A stretch of DNA of 64,000 nucleotides from Paraspadella gotoi (GCA_051294375.1 CM119265.1:22196278-22260277), one strand, 5' to 3'; numbered from the stretch's first letter, positions 34,496 through 48,221 are shown. Translations and numbers: made by a program. Notes: generated from the letters alone by a model not told the origin.

Positions 34496-35234
34496 GTTGG
34501 GGAAAAATAAGACGCCTCAAATTTAGGCTACTTTTTGATGCTATTTTTTTAAAAAAAAGATTAGTTTCTTAAAATATGTAAAGTAAGCTATTTTTCAGAA
34601 AAATATAATAACAAATAAAGGCATACAGTGCAAAAAAAGTATAAATTTATTTATCATTTTTAATAATTTTTTTATAACTAAATAGTTATTATATTAAAAT
34701 AATAATTTTTTAAATATATTATTTTACTTATATATAGAATAGCTTTTATAGATTCTAATCTTTACATCTTTGCTTGTAATATTTGGCTTTATCTTATAAT
34801 TAACATCTATAAACTTTAAATTTTAATTAGTATTAATATTAAAATCTTAAATTTCAATGCTGAATAATTTCCTATATTTTCTTTTACCCAATTCCTTTAT
34901 TTTTAAATACATTTGGCTAAAAAATAGCTTATTTAAATTTAAATAAAAAAAATTTTTAAATATTTTAAATTTTTAAAAAATATGATAATAAAAGCTTCAA
35001 AAGTTACTAAAACTAAAGTCGTCTAATTTTCTCTCCAACATGGTATTTCAGTTGTAAATACGATTAAGAGAAACTAAATCCGCAGTGACAAAATTACTTT
35101 TTTGGGAGATAAAAAAAAGTCAACGGTTTTAGTTGAAAACCGAAGAAAACTCAAACATAATATCATGTCGATAACCATCTAATAGCGAAATTCGAGGAAA
35201 ACTCTGAATCCTTAATGAATAAGGAACTCCATTC

Positions 35235-35269
35235 GCCCGTCCGCCCGCCCGTCCGCCCGTCCGCCCGTC
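35235..35269. repeat. CCGTCCGC-type C-rich tandem repeat
   Basis: Short units of CGCCCGTC repeated about four times, ending about 25 bp before the ATG at 35295. Confidence 0.9.
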
Positions 35270-35294
35270 GTAACCAACCCGTTTGTCACGCGAA

Positions 35295-35357
35295 ATGAAC
35301 CAGAATGTCAATGTGGCTAAGATGAACGCCGAAAATTCCCAGACCATCGAAGATTTG
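35295..35357 (+). CDS. Possible first coding exon of an unidentified gene
   Basis: ATG 35295 begins MNQNVNVAKMNAENSQTIED and L, 21 codons, ending at a consensus GATTTG|GTGAGT donor in phase 0. An in-frame TAA lies upstream. Downstream exons were not located. Confidence 0.3.
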
Positions 35358-35798
35358 GTGAGTTTCTTACTTTGGGGTCCAGTCGAACTTAGTTTTCGTC
35401 ATTTGCTTCTTAGAAGTAATGTAGCAAACTCAAATGTAGTCGGTTTTTTTTTTTTGTTTTTTTTAGCTACGCTTCGTTCTTTAGGTAATTGTAAGATTTT
35501 CTTACTGATTTTGTTACTTCCTCAGAGTCAAAATAATAAAATCGCTAAACCTTTTTGACTTCTGAGTCATACAATTTTCTTGATTGTATTAAACCTCAAA
35601 TTGAAATCGTAACGTACTTACGACGTGACTCGTCTTTCCTCGAGAATTCAAAGTGACGTCGATCGCCAGCTCCGCTTTCTCTTCCCACAAAGCGCTATCG
35701 AAAATATTTATCATTATCATTAGTAATGATTTATTTCGTCTGTCCGAAATTGGTACCGAGCAACTAGGCTCTATGGCGCATTTAGTAAATTATCGCGT

Positions 35799-35827
35799 AA
35801 TTTTTATATTGGTTGTACCAATTTCAT
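35799..35827 (+). repeat. Dispersed palindromic element, copy 4
   Basis: Identical 29-bp core to the copy at 19372. Confidence 0.8.
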
Positions 35828-36997
35828 TTAAAAACGAATTTTGATTCGGAATTTTCGTTACTAACGTATTTTAGTTCTCTTTTTTCTCATTCGCTCCCGT
35901 CCTTTCTAAAAGAAAAAAAGAAAATAAAAATAAAGATTAATCATCATTTTTTTTTTCGCCGGATTTTCTTTTCTCGACTTTTCCAAACTCGGAATCTCCT
36001 GGTGAGAAAAAAAAAGAGAAACCAAAAACAATAGACGGCGGTTTGCCGCAATTCCGGAATTATTAGATTAGGAGACAAGCATCAAATAGATTGAGAAAGG
36101 ATATAAAAAAGACGCTTATTATTTGACTCGTTGGTTTCGTCGTGGTCTTCGAACGGCGTCGAAAAAAAACATTTTATTTTGTTTTTATGAAATCTTTTTT
36201 TTGTTTGTTTTGCTCTCAAATCCTTTGTTTTTATTATACTTTTTTTTAGCTTCGACCTTTCGTCCTTCGTTTTTTTATGCGACATAATTTGTTTTGACGA
36301 CCGAGGGAGACGACGACGACGACGACGACGACGACGAACGACGCCTAAAACGACGAAAAGTCAACATTGACCGACTGCAATGATGGCTTCCATGTATCGT
36401 AAAACGGTCCAGGGTCCAAGGACGTTTGCCTTATACATATTTTGCTGCCGGAACAGCGTTGACTTTTAACTAGCCTTCAATGTTTTCTAAAGAGAGGACC
36501 AAGGACCCCGATTTTGTTTTCATTTTCCTTAAAGTTAAACGTCAGACGTCACACAGGTGTCGCTGCGGCCTTTACTCACCGACGTTTCCCTTTTGTTTTC
36601 TTTTAACGTTTCCGCGTTTTTTTCTTTCTTACCTTATCCTGTCCAGGCAAGTCTGAATGGTTGTGTTTCCAACATCAAACCAAGAAGTTATGGACGACAC
36701 AAGTTTCAGATCAAGAATGATTTATTCTTCAACAAGATATAAACAATAACAATCAAAATGCTCAGATGCTAAGTCCATTACAATGGTATTTACAAAGGTC
36801 AACGATTTGACCACATATAAACTGGGGAACCGAGCGGGGTCAGGTTGTTAAGGTCAAGTGGTTTGACCGAGGTTGCGTGTTTGATATGTTCGTCCACAAA
36901 GTTTCCTTTTTTTTTAAAAAAAGTCGCTTCTCTTGCGTTTTCCCGAATGCATAATAAAAACCACTAGTTGATTAATAATGAACCTCCGTGCAAATTT

Positions 36998-37003
<6 letters not shown>

Positions 37004-37079
<76 letters not shown>
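37004..37079. repeat. (CT)n microsatellite
   Basis: Uninterrupted CT run. Confidence 0.98.
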
Positions 37080-37082
<3 letters not shown>

Positions 37083-37378
37083 TGTATGATGTAAAGTCTA
37101 CTTTTCTTTTTCTCTTTATCATCATCCTCCTCCTCTCCTCCTCCTTTATCCATCCTTTCTTCAAATCTCCTTTTTCCTTTTTTTTTCGGTTCTGACGTCG
37201 AGTCTTGTCTCCATTTTTTTCTGCTCTCCTTTTTTTTTTTGAGTCAAATCTGGCAAAAAGCCGCAAAAAAGTCGAATCGATTAGCGGCTTCGTCGTTTGA
37301 CGGTAAATATCGATTTGGTTGTCCAATTGTGTCTAGCGCTTCGCCGGTCTATCTTTGTCTGTGTGTCTGTTTCTCCGT

Positions 37379-37380
<2 letters not shown>

Positions 37381-37409
<29 letters not shown>

Positions 37410-37417
37410 CTCTCTCT

Positions 37418-37473
<56 letters not shown>
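37381..37473. repeat. (CT)n microsatellite, interrupted
   Basis: CT run with TCTTCT and CTCC interruptions. Confidence 0.97.
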
Positions 37474-37481
<8 letters not shown>

Positions 37482-37619
37482 GTATCTCTTTCGCGCGCGC
37501 CATTTACGTATTCATTCTTCCATCTCTTTCCGTCCGTGCGCTGGAACTTTCATTTTTTATTTATTTTATGACAAAAACGTGTGAGGAAGCACGAACGCGT
37601 ATAAAAGAATAAGACGTGA

Positions 37620-37668
37620 GAGAGATAAAAGAGAGAGAAGAGAGAGAGAGAGAGAGAAGAGAGAGAGG

Positions 37669-37700
<32 letters not shown>

Positions 37701-37704
37701 AGAG
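37620..37704. repeat. (GA)n microsatellite
   Basis: GA run 150 bp after a CT run; the two could pair as an imperfect hairpin. Confidence 0.97.
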
Positions 37705-37715
37705 TTATCTAAATT

Positions 37716-37979
37716 CTATTCGCTAAAAGTCACTCCGCTGAGAGGCCTCAGTCTCGTCCACAAAAAATATGTACCAAAGATCAAAACTTTTTGCCGATTG
37801 CCCGGAAATTCAGCCGATCGGTTCCGTCCCTGGGAAGACGGAATTAGCGCGGGTCTAGGATAGAACCGCGTTTGTACCGCTGCTGCCGCCGCCGCCGCCG
37901 CCGACGATGGCATCAATGGAATCGCTGACTCGGCGAACCAATTCTTTCTCCATTCATCTTCCAACGGACCAAGCTTTTT
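37716..37979 (-). CDS. Possible 3' terminal exon of an unidentified minus-strand gene
   Basis: After the acceptor TTAGTTATAACAG an 87-codon frame reads KKLGPLEDEWRKNWFAESAI, then a poly-Ala run, then Pro/Arg/Ser-rich sequence, and stops at 37716. It is phase 0 if the acceptor is right. Protein-like composition is the only support; no upstream exon was found. Confidence 0.25.
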   Translation of the reverse strand, partial: KKLGPLEDEWRKNWFAESAIPLMPSSAAAAAAAAVQTRFYPRPALIPSSQGRNRSAEFPGNRQKVLIFGTYFLWTRLRPLSGVTFSE

Positions 37980-38217
37980 CTGTTATAACTAAAAAGTCTC
38001 ACCAAGCAAATGCGTTCGAGGAGCGCGCGCAGAATCTCCAATAAAAACTGGACGGAAAGCTTTTTCTATTAACTAAAGTTAGTTTTAAACTGTTTTGATT
38101 CGCCTTTTTCGAAGGGGCCATCTTCCAATGTCTCCCGCCCTTTCTCTCCTTCCTCGTCAGTCGCCCAAAAAATTTCAATTTAACGCGCGGTTTAATTCTC
38201 CATCGATTCGTCCAACT

Positions 38218-38256
<39 letters not shown>

Positions 38257-38656
38257 ATCGATCGTTGCTTTCTGTTTTCCATTTGTTTCCTTTTATTTCT
38301 CTTCCTGATTTTCGTTTCTCCCGATTTGCACTCACCTTTATTCGGTCATTGCCACGGCGTCATCTTCATCGTCATCTTCATGGTCATCGTCGTCGTCTTC
38401 GTTGACAAAATCTGCGTCGTTCGATTCTTATTCTTCGTTTTTATCATCATTTTTGCTTTTTCTGCTTTTTTCTCTTTTTAATTAGGTTAAATATTGTCGC
38501 CGTCGTCACTGTTGTCGTCTCGGTCCCTGTGATTCGTTCTCATAATGACATAATATTTCTTAATTTCCCAACTTTTTCTCGTTTTTCTCTTCGTCTTCCC
38601 TAAATATTTTTCCCGTCCTCTTTTCCTCTCATGTTTCATCCTCTCGTCCTCGTTTT

Positions 38657-38757
<101 letters not shown>

Positions 38758-39344
38758 GCTTCGGTCCCGTTTCGCAGCGAATCTCATTTCTCTATTTGCG
38801 TCTCCGAAAAAATGGGCGTGTTTAGCTTCTCTCGCGCGCATGGGTTGTCGCGGGGCACGCCCTCCCGCGTCATGGTTTAACGCGGCTCGTTTGTGGGATC
38901 TTCGACGTCGCATTTGGGTCTAAATAATTATCTTTAGAATTATGGACTCGACTAGCAGAAGATGTTGGCAGTTTACAAATGAAAATAACAGATTAAATTT
39001 CGCCGCAACGCCTTCCGGCCGATTCGTTAATCTCGAATTAGCTAGGGATTTTGTCACGAGTGGACGAAATCGAAAATAAAAAAAACAGAACAAACAAACC
39101 TTCAAAATCATAAAAAAAAAACAAGATAAAACCAAAAACAAAAGGTTTAAAACTTTCCCGCGATTTTAACGACGTCTTTGTGTCAACAGGATTATTTTTA
39201 AAGTTTGCGGAGAGAAAACGGAGATTTCGTCCTTTATGAGAATCGGCACGTCCTTCAGCGAGACGGATTTTATGGACACAAATATGGGCGGAATCTCGTG
39301 GGACGTTTTTGCCATGCATGAGACGTGGGACGGAAGGAGGCGGG

Positions 39345-39379
<35 letters not shown>

Positions 39380-39531
39380 ATTCAAACTTTATTGTTTTTA
39401 TATACTTTCGATTTAGGTTTGTTAAATGAGGATAACGAGTTGCTTGAAAAATTAATGCTTCACCTCGCCAAAAATAAAAAAAGAATTAAAACTCAATAAA
39501 AACAAAAAGTAAATAAAAGACAGATTCAACG

Positions 39532-39648
39532 ATGCCTGTAATTCAACTAGAGTCCACCAGGAGCGTTAGTCTCGCTCTTGCTGCTGCGTATGACAAAAGA
39601 GCAATGAGCCACTTGGAGAACGGAGGAGAGCAACTCAAGCGACCTCGG
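39532..39648 (+). CDS. Possible first coding exon of an unidentified gene
   Basis: ATG 39532 opens MPVIQLESTRSVSLALAAAY and continues to HLENGGEQLKRPR, 39 codons. It ends at CGG|GTAAGA in phase 0. An in-frame TAA lies six codons upstream. The KRPR end could be part of a nuclear localisation signal. I recognise no family, and no following exon was found in the 6 kb downstream. Confidence 0.35.
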
Positions 39649-40061
39649 GTAAGAAAACAAAAATGCAAGCAAGCAATTGTAAGCACTGGTTAGTAAGATA
39701 AAAATGGAAGCCCCTCTTAGGGTTTCTTAAGTTAATTACGAAAAAAAAAGAAACCAAAAAAAAGCGAGCTGAAGAACAGTTTCCCTCCTTTTAAGTTGAT
39801 TAGCTAAAATAAGGGGATAGAAAAAAAGTGGAAACTGGGGAAAAAAATTGGGGAATTCTTTTCAGGGGAAAAAAATCAGATATTGAAAATTTAAATTTTT
39901 TCGTCTAGAAGTTAACAACATTGTTTTTCAAATGAAGGATTTCAATTTTTTTCGTGAACACGAGGGCGTGGCACTCAAAAGATTCTCGTTACGACTTTGC
40001 ATGTTTCGCGCAGATAAGCACCTTACCCAAGAGAGAGAATCGAGGCTGTGCGCTCCCTCTG

Positions 40062-40100
40062 ATTGGTCGTTTTTCCAAATCTTGTTTCGAATCCGATTGG
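40062..40100. promoter_or_regulatory. Pair of inverted CCAAT boxes
   Basis: GATTGGTCG occurs twice, with ATTGG at 40062 and 40096, 34 bp apart. This may be an NF-Y-type promoter module, but no adjoining gene was identified. Confidence 0.3.
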
Positions 40101-40392
40101 TCGACGCAAAAAGCAGTATATTCTCTATCAGATTCGCCTCGTGTGCGATTTTTCGCTTTCGGCAGCCGCGAACTGGCTCGTTTCGGGTTAATGAAAAAAA
40201 AGAAAAGAATTAAAATTGTACTTTTTAATACAAACAATTTTATAAAACATATGTAAACTTCAAATAACCACGCTTGATGCAGTGCGAAAAACCTTTATCC
40301 AACTAAGTTACTACCAAGTTGCTCTTCACGTCTCTCCCTTTCTCCCAGACTCTTTGAATGGTCATCAATCGCTGTCTTGTTTTCCATCAACG

Positions 40393-40504
<112 letters not shown>

Positions 40505-40849
40505 ATTTATCTATTTATCCTTTGATCTAATTTGGCCACAGTTTTGTTCTCCTTTTCCTTTGGTCCCCTTTTCATGATATCCTTTCCCACACGAATTCCC
40601 GGGAAACTTATCCACCTAGGGTAAGTTCTAGGTTGTCCTGATATATTCTCCGAATTGTTTTTTTCTAATTCTAAATTCAACTTTATTTAGTAATAAGTTA
40701 ATAACAGATTTCAAACCTTACCCTCCGAACTTACCCTAAAACCCAACCTTCGTCTTATTCCCAATGCCCCCTCTCCCTACTTCTCTTCCTCGTTCATCGG
40801 ACAATCTTCCGTTGGACAAATATCAAGTGCAGCGATTGTACACCTGATA

Positions 40850-40852
<3 letters not shown>

Positions 40853-40928
<76 letters not shown>
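40853..40928. repeat. (CT)n microsatellite
   Basis: CT run with one CCT interruption. Confidence 0.97.
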
Positions 40929-40931
<3 letters not shown>

Positions 40932-41161
40932 CGGCTGGTAAAACCCACCTTTGACAATCTTGTGCAAGAAAAATGAAGTCTTTCATTTTCCGCGACTCTC
41001 GATGTTGGACTTGGCGAGAATCGAGACTCGAGAATTGTATTCATCCGCCGATGTTTTGCGTCGTCGCCTTTTTCCACGTATTCCTCCGCCGCTCGTTAAA
41101 TGTATCCGTCCGCGGCGCACGCCGGGTCCGACGCCGAAGCATCGAGTCCCCGCGAGAGATT

Positions 41162-41164
<3 letters not shown>

Positions 41165-41256
<92 letters not shown>
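41165..41256. repeat. (GA)n microsatellite
   Basis: GA run with one GGA interruption. It is opposite in orientation to the CT run 240 bp upstream, so the two are complementary. Confidence 0.97.
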
Positions 41257-41259
<3 letters not shown>

Positions 41260-42663
41260 AAATTTCCCCTGGTTCTGTCAAGTTTGGTTCTTTTGGCTTT
41301 TTATATTGCCTGTTTTTTTAGTTTCTTCCTTTTTTTCTTTTCTCTATCTTTTTCTCCGCTTTTTTTCATTTACCTTTTTCTTTATTTTATTTCTTTTCGT
41401 TATCTTAGTTTTTTTTCTCTTTTGATCCTTCCTTTTTTTCTTTTTTCTTTCTTTTTTTCCTTCCTCAAAAACCTACTTTTCTCACCCAAAGAAATGTTGA
41501 CTCGTTCGCGACTCGGGATTCGATTTTTCCTTTTAATTTCCTACGATTTCACCCAAAAAAAAATAATCGTCACACGAAGAAAATCCGTTTGTACTCGTTT
41601 ACGATCTTTCGATCGCCTTTTTTTTTCACAACAGTTTAGTGTCAGTGTGATTACGATCTTTGTTTAATATCAATGTCATTCAGTTCAGTGACGTCAAAAT
41701 AACAAAAACAAATAAAACAAATTATTTTTACTCAACTTATTTTTGTTTTTTTGTCTTCCTCGTAACTCGAATTTTCTTGTTTTTTTTTTATCGTCTTGTT
41801 AAAATCGCATCTAACAAAAATCTCATTTGCATATTTGAAGCACGAGTTTCGTTCGGTCGGTAAAAGTCGATACTTGTTGGGGGGAAAACATCGAGGAAGG
41901 AGCGTCGTTTTTCTTTGTGCCCCAAACGCCAGAAAAGATGGTTTTACCCTTTGAATTGAAAACAAAATATTGGACGAGGCTCAAGTTAACTTGTTAGAGA
42001 ATTTGAAAAGTTCGAAAGTAAAAAAATAGGAATTGTTAAAACTGACTCGGGAATCCCTTTTTTAATATCTTTTAAATGTAGCAGTTTAAATATACTTACA
42101 AATTGTCAATGAGCTTAAAAATACCTATAATATAAGACAAAGGCTCGATGAGAATTATAGGCTGTCTTTATATAACGTACAATTTTTCGAATTTTTATAT
42201 CCTTTAAATGTTTTACTCTTCCCTATGTCCGTGCTATAAATTTTTATCTTTTAAATTTTGTTACCGTTTTTAAGGGTCTTTTATGTTATGTCTGTCATTT
42301 TTATCAACCACACGATATATTTATATGTTTCAGTTGTCAAGGAAAACTGCAATTAACAGTTAACAACATTGTTTGACGGACGCATATAATACCAAAAAAT
42401 ATCCTAAAATATCGCTATTATCAATGACGCTCCTTTCCCGGTCCAACAGGCGAGACAGTCGGCGTCTGTCGATTCAGCAATTCCTCGACTCTGCGACCAG
42501 AATTCCCTTTCTCTTTGTTTGCACAGTCTGTATTGATTTTTCGATCCGTCGAATCTGTGCAACGAATCAAATTTATGCGGAAGAAGCGAAATTTCGTTGT
42601 GACTTTTAATTCTTTTTTTTCATTTTAATCGAATTACCTTGTTTAAAAATTTGCCTTTTGTGT

Positions 42664-42704
<41 letters not shown>

Positions 42705-43139
42705 ACTTTCTACCCAGGAGACTGCAAAATATTTCATCTTTTATTCTTTTACTTTTTTGCGATCGTTCGCTTACATTTTTGGCCAAAAATATGTTGGGTA
42801 TTGTAAAAACATAATATTTTTATGGACTTCATTCAACGTAAATTTTATTTCAAATTTTTTCACTATACAATATACATACGCATTTGGGGTAAACCTGCGT
42901 ATTACGCAGGTTTACTACAGGTTTACTCCAAGCCAAATTAACAATGGACAATTATTTCGTAGTTATCATCCCGTTTCTAAACAGCCGAAGCCATAAAAAG
43001 ACACCTGGCCCCCTGAAAGGAAATAAAACAGCGGGTTCAAAGGAATAAATCATATCCGCTCAAAAAATTGAGTCATCTCGCTATAAAAAAAAATAAAATA
43101 AAAAACTCTTAATGACATTGAATACGATTTTTAGTTTTT

Positions 43140-43183
<44 letters not shown>

Positions 43184-45197
43184 TCAATATTCGCTCTGGA
43201 GCCATTCTCACGCAAAATTTCAAATTTTTAAAACGCCTTTTTTTGTATGTGTGTGTTTTTTGCGATGAAGCACTTTTTGTTGGAGAGATTCCTAAGGAGC
43301 AATTGAGGGAGAATCATCGATTCTGATGGAGCAAAGCCAAGGGCAAAGAGTGCAGTTGAATTTTCCATTGTTATGAAAGGGATTTGGGAAAAGAATTCAC
43401 GTTATGAGGTGAGGCCCAAGAGGAATAAGGTACATGACAATCCGAGACAGGGATAAAATGGCCAGGAAAGGGATGGCAGCAAGAAGACCCACGGCTTCTG
43501 GCTGACGGTTTTAATGTTGGTCAGTCCTTGTAAGGCCTTTTTTTAAAAATAAAAATAACAATCCTAGTTGTTTAAGGGATAAACGTTGGAAAGTAAGGAT
43601 TTGTTTATTTTTTTTTTACATCCTATTGCTTCATCAATTGGTTCTATTTTCGTTATTTTTAAGAAACTTATTTCATTTAAACTTGTTGTTCTATGTTAAT
43701 CGAAATTTCAGGGTTTTTCTTTTTTATAATCAATTAAAGGTTTTATTTTTATCATAATAAAATATAAGTTTAATTATTCCTAAGAACTCTTTAATTAAAT
43801 TCATTTTCCCTATTAGAACGTATTACAAATCCATAAAAAATATGATTCTCGTTTAATTTAGAATCGAGGGTCTCATTTTCGAAAAACTCTAAAAAATCCA
43901 ATTTTTTATGTTTTCGACCGAAATAACTAGGATCATAAAAATTAGGGTTTTCACTGATTATTCCGGAAAAGTTCAACTTAAACTGGTGGCTAATGAGGAC
44001 CGCCTGCTAGCGACCCGTGAGTCAGGCATGCCCGCCTTGCCTGGCCCACTGCAATTTCTAGTCTCGTTACTTAACTTAACACGGGGTGGTTGCAAGGGGT
44101 TGTTGGTTGCCCGTATCCCTATTCTTGCTGGATTCCTTTTATAACAGAGCATTTCCCTGACGTTTTTTTTTTTTGAGAGCTCAATTTAGCTCTGGTAAGT
44201 TCCAATCTGACCTTTTTTTGCACGTCACGGCTGAAGTGATTGTTGTGTAATAAAATCAAAAGATAAATCCAAAAATATGTTTTTCATAATCTATATTTTG
44301 TTAAAAAATTTGCCTTTAATAAGTTTTTCTCCCGTTTCCCTTTTGTGAATTGTTATCGTCTGTGTTTTCTATTGCCTCTTAGGATTCTGTGACACTAATT
44401 TTGTCCCTAAGTTCGGTTGCCAATTTTATCTCTTTGATGTCCCGCTTTTGTTCACTTTTCTTTTGCAATAATTTTCTATCCGTCGATTAATTCATTGTGA
44501 ATTGTTCACAAAACCCCACGTTTCTCTGTCTCCCTTCGAATCCTGACGTGACGAAGAGAGCGATCTTAAAAAATCTCACTACTTTTGTATCTTGAACGCG
44601 TAGAACTTTAGAATCGACCAATTATTTTCGCGCAATGCTCATTTAACTAGAAATAATTGGTTTTAAGCGACTGGATAAAGAACGAAACCGCTTATCCTCA
44701 AAGCCGTATTTCAACGTCAAGGCAAAAAAACCCAGACAGACTGCCAGCTATCCAAAGAAATCCAAAAGACGAAGAACAAAAACTAAAAATAAATCCCGCC
44801 GAAAATCCACGGAAAACAAAACGACAAGCGACCGGATAAAAAAAATGAAGGACCGAAGTTTGGCGGCGCCACCGGTCGTGCGGGCGGTCGGCTCGGAAAG
44901 CAAAACGTCGGACAAATCCGGATGTTCCGAGGCACGAAAAATTCTAAATCCTATTCTTATTATTGAATGAACGATTTGGTTGATTTTTTTTTTTTTATAA
45001 ATTGATCTACATTTTATTTATCGTAGATTAATGTGATTGATAGTCCTTTGTCTTATCTTGTGAGTTGTGACTCAACCTTTACCCAAAATGACCGCGTAAA
45101 AAGGATAAAGGTCATTGATTATTTTGGGGTTTATTTATTACCGTTTCTAGAAAAATCAAACTTCGTCTCCGGTTAGCTTTTTTAAAACAAAAAAATA

Positions 45198-45228
<31 letters not shown>

Positions 45229-45326
45229 AAACAAGAAAGAATAAATCGCGATTCACTGACTGAAATTTTGGAATCCGGGTGCCGAAAAGCCGCAATTAAT
45301 GGGTCTCACTAGACGACACTCTGTTT

Positions 45327-45367
<41 letters not shown>

Positions 45368-45482
45368 CATCGGCGAAGAGGAGAGAGAGAGAGAGAGAGA
45401 GAGACACACACAACACACACACAGAGACTAAGACGTCACCCCAGTCGCGTAACCGGTTCCATGTAGCGGGTACAGCGGGTTC

Positions 45483-47503
45483 CCAATTAACAATAATAAA
45501 AAATACGATAAGACAAGAAAGTGCATTCCTTGCGGTACAATAAAGGGTCCTTTTCACTTTAAAAGAGTAAATACAGAGAGCAAGATTGAATAAATAACTG
45601 TCGGAGAGAGAGAGAGAGAGAGATGAGAGAGAGAGAAGATAGATGGAGAGAGATGGAGAGAGAGAGAGAGAGAGAAGAGGAGAATACCTGGCCCTTTTTA
45701 TTTCATTCTAAGCAACCGTCAGTGCTTAATAGAACCTTGATCTTTAAAGGCGAGCGGCAACGCGAAAGGAACAGAACTGTTTTCTTTGGGAAAAATCTTT
45801 TTTTCAAGGAAATCCAGTTTCCTCGGCGGATATTCTTTTTACAGTTATCGTGGGAGGCGTTCGACACTTTTTTATACTTATATGCCTTTTTTTTGTTTTT
45901 GAATACGAAAGGGAATAAAAATAAAATAAAAATAAAAAATCGGCCCGACAACGATGACAATGACCCTCAACGAACTAAAAAAAATGTGGTAAATTTTAGG
46001 ATTTACAAAAACTTTAAATAAAAAAAAAAAAAAGCGAAAAAAATATGGATACTTTTTTAATTTATTTTAGAAAAAAAAACAAGAGAACTTGATCTTTGAC
46101 GATTATCGTTCAGCATCGGATTTCCTTCTTTTTTATTCGTGAAATAAAAAACGTGGAATTTCTAAATAAAGGAAAGGAAAAAAAAAAAAGAAAAGAGAGA
46201 GAGACAGAGACAGAGAGAAAGTGAGGGGAAAAAAAATTTTTCCCTCCTCGAAGCTCGAGTGTGATTCTTCAGATGTTTTTTGCCGACTTTTTCGCCAAAA
46301 TGGGCAAAAATAAAAAAAAAAGTTGGCGACTAAATATATTTTACTTTGGGAGTGAAATTCGTTCTACGAATTGACTCCACCTCCACCCCGCTCATCATAC
46401 CTACCTCTTTTCCTCCCCTCCCCCTTTTTTCTTCTCTCCCCTTTCTCCCCACTCGCTCTCTCCTTGACCCGTGACTCCAGATGGCGTTTCGCGGAGTGCG
46501 CAGCTCCAAGTTCCGCCACGTGTACGGGTCCCGTCCAAGAAGGAGTCGTGCCTCGAGGGCGTCCGCATCACGAAGAACGCGCACGATTCCAACTTTGCTG
46601 CGTCAACCCGAATTCGTCGCCGTCGTCGTGGAATCAGCCGGCGGGGGCGCATTTTCGTCGTCTTGCCCATAGGGGGGGTGAGTTTCGTTTTGTTTTCCGC
46701 TTTGAAAGTTTTGTTTTCTTCTCGTTGTTTCTCCTCTTTTTTAAATGTTTAAATGAGAGAGTATTGTTCGTTTGTTCTCGTTTTAGTCGTCAATGTAGGT
46801 TTTTTTTTTAAAAATAGACAGAAAGAAATGTAACTACTACTACGATGACGACGAAAACGACGACAACGATTCCCTTGTTTGCCTTATAATTTTTAATCTT
46901 CTGTATTTGGTTAATTTTTCTTTTCGTATTTATTATTTACGTCGATATGAAAGTAAGTAAAGTTTATATATCATGATTTTGTTTTCGTTACGTTGGCGTT
47001 AAAAAAAAAACAAAAAAAAAAAGCAATGTGGGTGGTTTAGTATTTTCGTCGTCGCTTATTTGGTACAAAACTACTGGCGATTGTGGATTTATTTACTATT
47101 TCTTTTTACTGTGTTAATAAAAAGAAATCTTAGCGGGAATCCCGCGATTATTTCTTTTATATCTTTTTTATATTTTGAATCGCTTAAAGTTTTAAAACTT
47201 GAGGCGGTTCTAATCGGCGCTCAACGGCCTTCACACGACGCGTATCAACAAAAAGCGGTCACTTTCTTCGCACCTTTTTTTCTTTACTCGATCTTTGTGA
47301 CGATATTTCTCATTTTCCTTTTTTTTATCTCTTGACTCGAAAAACTCTGTCGCTCTCGTCACTGTTTCTCTTCAGAGTAAAACAAACCAAAAAAAAAAAA
47401 TAAGAAGAAAATCTCACATTGTGAACAGTGAGGCACTTGTGATTTCATAATTTACGCTGTCTGACGATCGACACCAAATAAATAACTTCTCTCTCTCTCT
47501 CTC

Positions 47504-47557
<54 letters not shown>

Positions 47558-48221
47558 CTCTCTCTCTTCACAGCACCTGGTCGCGTCGCACATCAACACC
47601 CCCAAATGTGTGCGGCCACGCGGCGGACAATCCTCGATATCAAATGGTATCCTTTGACGATCACGTTGATCGCCTCTGCCTCCGAGGGATACGAACCAAT
47701 CAAGCGTGAATTCTCGAATTTCGTTTAGTCCTTCGCTAAGTCGTTCACGCAATCCTTAGTTGATTTGATCTTAAGTCGTCATCCCAGTCGTTTCGTCGTC
47801 GTTTATCGTTAAGTTCATTGGAGCTGTTCGACGTTTTCGCCCCTTTGTAAATCTTGCCTTTAGATTGCGTTGACAAAATACAGTATGATATTTCTCGTTT
47901 GAAACATTCCTTAACAGTAGAATACTATCTATAGACTTATTAGAATTATGTAAAAAATTGATCGATTCAAAAATGCCAGACAGCGGGCTACAAAATGTAA
48001 GGCCATAATTTAAGTCTCCTAGGGAGAAGGGACTCTTGCGGATATCGCCACAGGAAATGGTTTACAATGAGAAAACTCAAATTATTTTCCAATCGACTAA
48101 ATAATAATAATAATAATAATAATAATTAAATAATAAATAATAAATAATAATAAAATAATTAATAATAAATAATAAATTAATAATAATCCAATACAATTAA
48201 TAATAAAATAAATCTCTCTCT
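45483..48221 (+). pseudogene. Indel-rich duplicate of the coronin 5' region (probable assembly artefact)
   Basis: This block repeats 48247-50990 almost base for base, covering the upstream region, coronin exon 1 (46481 onward) and exon 2 (about 47577-47700). Differences are almost all single-base insertions or deletions, in coding and non-coding sequence alike. Exon 1 is frameshifted after the residues HVYGS. Exon 2 carries about six indels, including GAGGGATACGAACCAATC against GAGGATACGACCATC in the other copy. The block ends in an AAT microsatellite at a 25-N gap. The likeliest reading is an unpolished contig end or alternative haplotype that was not merged. A true decayed tandem duplication is less likely, because both the introns and the microsatellites match. 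Confidence 0.85.

Noticed and set aside
45483-48221. A second coronin gene or a real tandem duplication
   Set aside because: The differences are almost all indels in coding and non-coding DNA alike, next to an N gap; this fits an assembly duplicate.
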